Part shown: positions 63,962 through 64,000 of the stretch, one piece after another | Numbering within the stretch: the stretch's first letter is position 1 | Layout of the letters: each line of letters starts with the position of its first letter | Source: Dechloromonas sp. HYN0024 | GTDB taxonomy: Bacteria > Pseudomonadota > Gammaproteobacteria > Burkholderiales > Rhodocyclaceae | Length of the DNA stretch: 64,000 nucleotides | Direction of reading: 5' to 3' | Assembly: GCF_003441615.1 (NCBI RefSeq) | Contig: NZ_CP031842.1 | Location: 2,302,001-2,366,000 of the forward strand | Position numbers and translations under genes: made by a program | Notes under the pieces: model-generated | What the model was told of the DNA's origin: nothing | Database searches by the model: none | What the model saw: only the letters and a program-made list of their open reading frames with translations

Positions 63962-64000
63962 ATGGGCAAGATCATCGGTATCGACCTCGGCACGACCAAC
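63962..64000 (+). CDS. dnaK: Molecular chaperone DnaK, 5' end only
   Basis: The first 13 codons encode MGKIIGIDLGTTN, the invariant Hsp70 N terminus with the phosphate-1 loop. The gene runs off the window end. AAGGA lies seven to eight bases before the ATG. Confidence 0.96.
   Translation, partial: MGKIIGIDLGTTN

Overview
The window looks like chromosomal DNA of a betaproteobacterium, most likely a Rhodocyclales member (Dechloromonas/Azonexus/Accumulibacter-like). The basis is gene content and order: fur, bamE, dapB, carAB, greA, yhbY/rlmE, ftsH, folP, glmM, tpiA, secG, tRNA-Leu and nuoA-N form a backbone usual in betaproteobacteria. Coding is dense, codon use is GC-rich, and the lifestyle genes (PHA synthase, bidirectional [NiFe] hydrogenase, class II ribonucleotide reductase, hemerythrin and other di-iron proteins) suit a metabolically flexible, facultatively anaerobic cell. 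The genus is inference.

Layout. 1-5.3 kb, minus strand: a gas-sensing cluster (receptor-like signalling protein, di-iron ODP-type protein, hemerythrin, DUF2249, polytopic membrane protein) beside PHA synthase. 5.4-7.5 kb: universal stress protein, a secreted unknown, a ComB-like phosphatase. 7.5-12.6 kb, minus: hoxF-U-Y-H-W, a soluble NAD-linked [NiFe] hydrogenase. 12.8-17.5 kb, plus: FabI-type enoyl reductase, a kinase-like/dual-specificity-phosphatase gene pair, a MaoC-phosphotransacetylase fusion and acetate kinase. 17.6-20.6 kb: adenosylcobalamin-dependent ribonucleotide reductase behind two NrdR-like boxes. 20.9-22.25 kb: an intact IS256-family element with disturbed flanks. 22.4-37.5 kb, minus: a Nudix hydrolase and the complete complex I operon. 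37.5-53.5 kb: tRNA-Leu(GAG) and the housekeeping backbone, with a large soluble hybrid histidine kinase inserted between dapB and carA. 53.6-64 kb: fur, a GDT1-type transporter, recN-nadK, hrcA-hemH, trxC, a haem-c chemoreceptor, a Ser/Thr kinase, then grpE and the first codons of dnaK, each behind a clear sigma-32 promoter.

How the genes fit together. Hydrogenase and complex I both exchange electrons with the NAD pool. The MaoC-Pta/AckA/FabI group and PhaC handle acyl groups and storage of reducing power. The di-iron cluster and the haem chemoreceptor probably report oxygen, NO or redox state. The best candidates for something little described are (1) the degenerate soluble receptor encoded next to a complete di-iron ODP protein and a hemerythrin, and (2) the translationally coupled minimal kinase-like protein and phosphatase lodged inside the acyl-phosphate gene group. 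No CRISPR array, rRNA operon, prophage or origin was seen.
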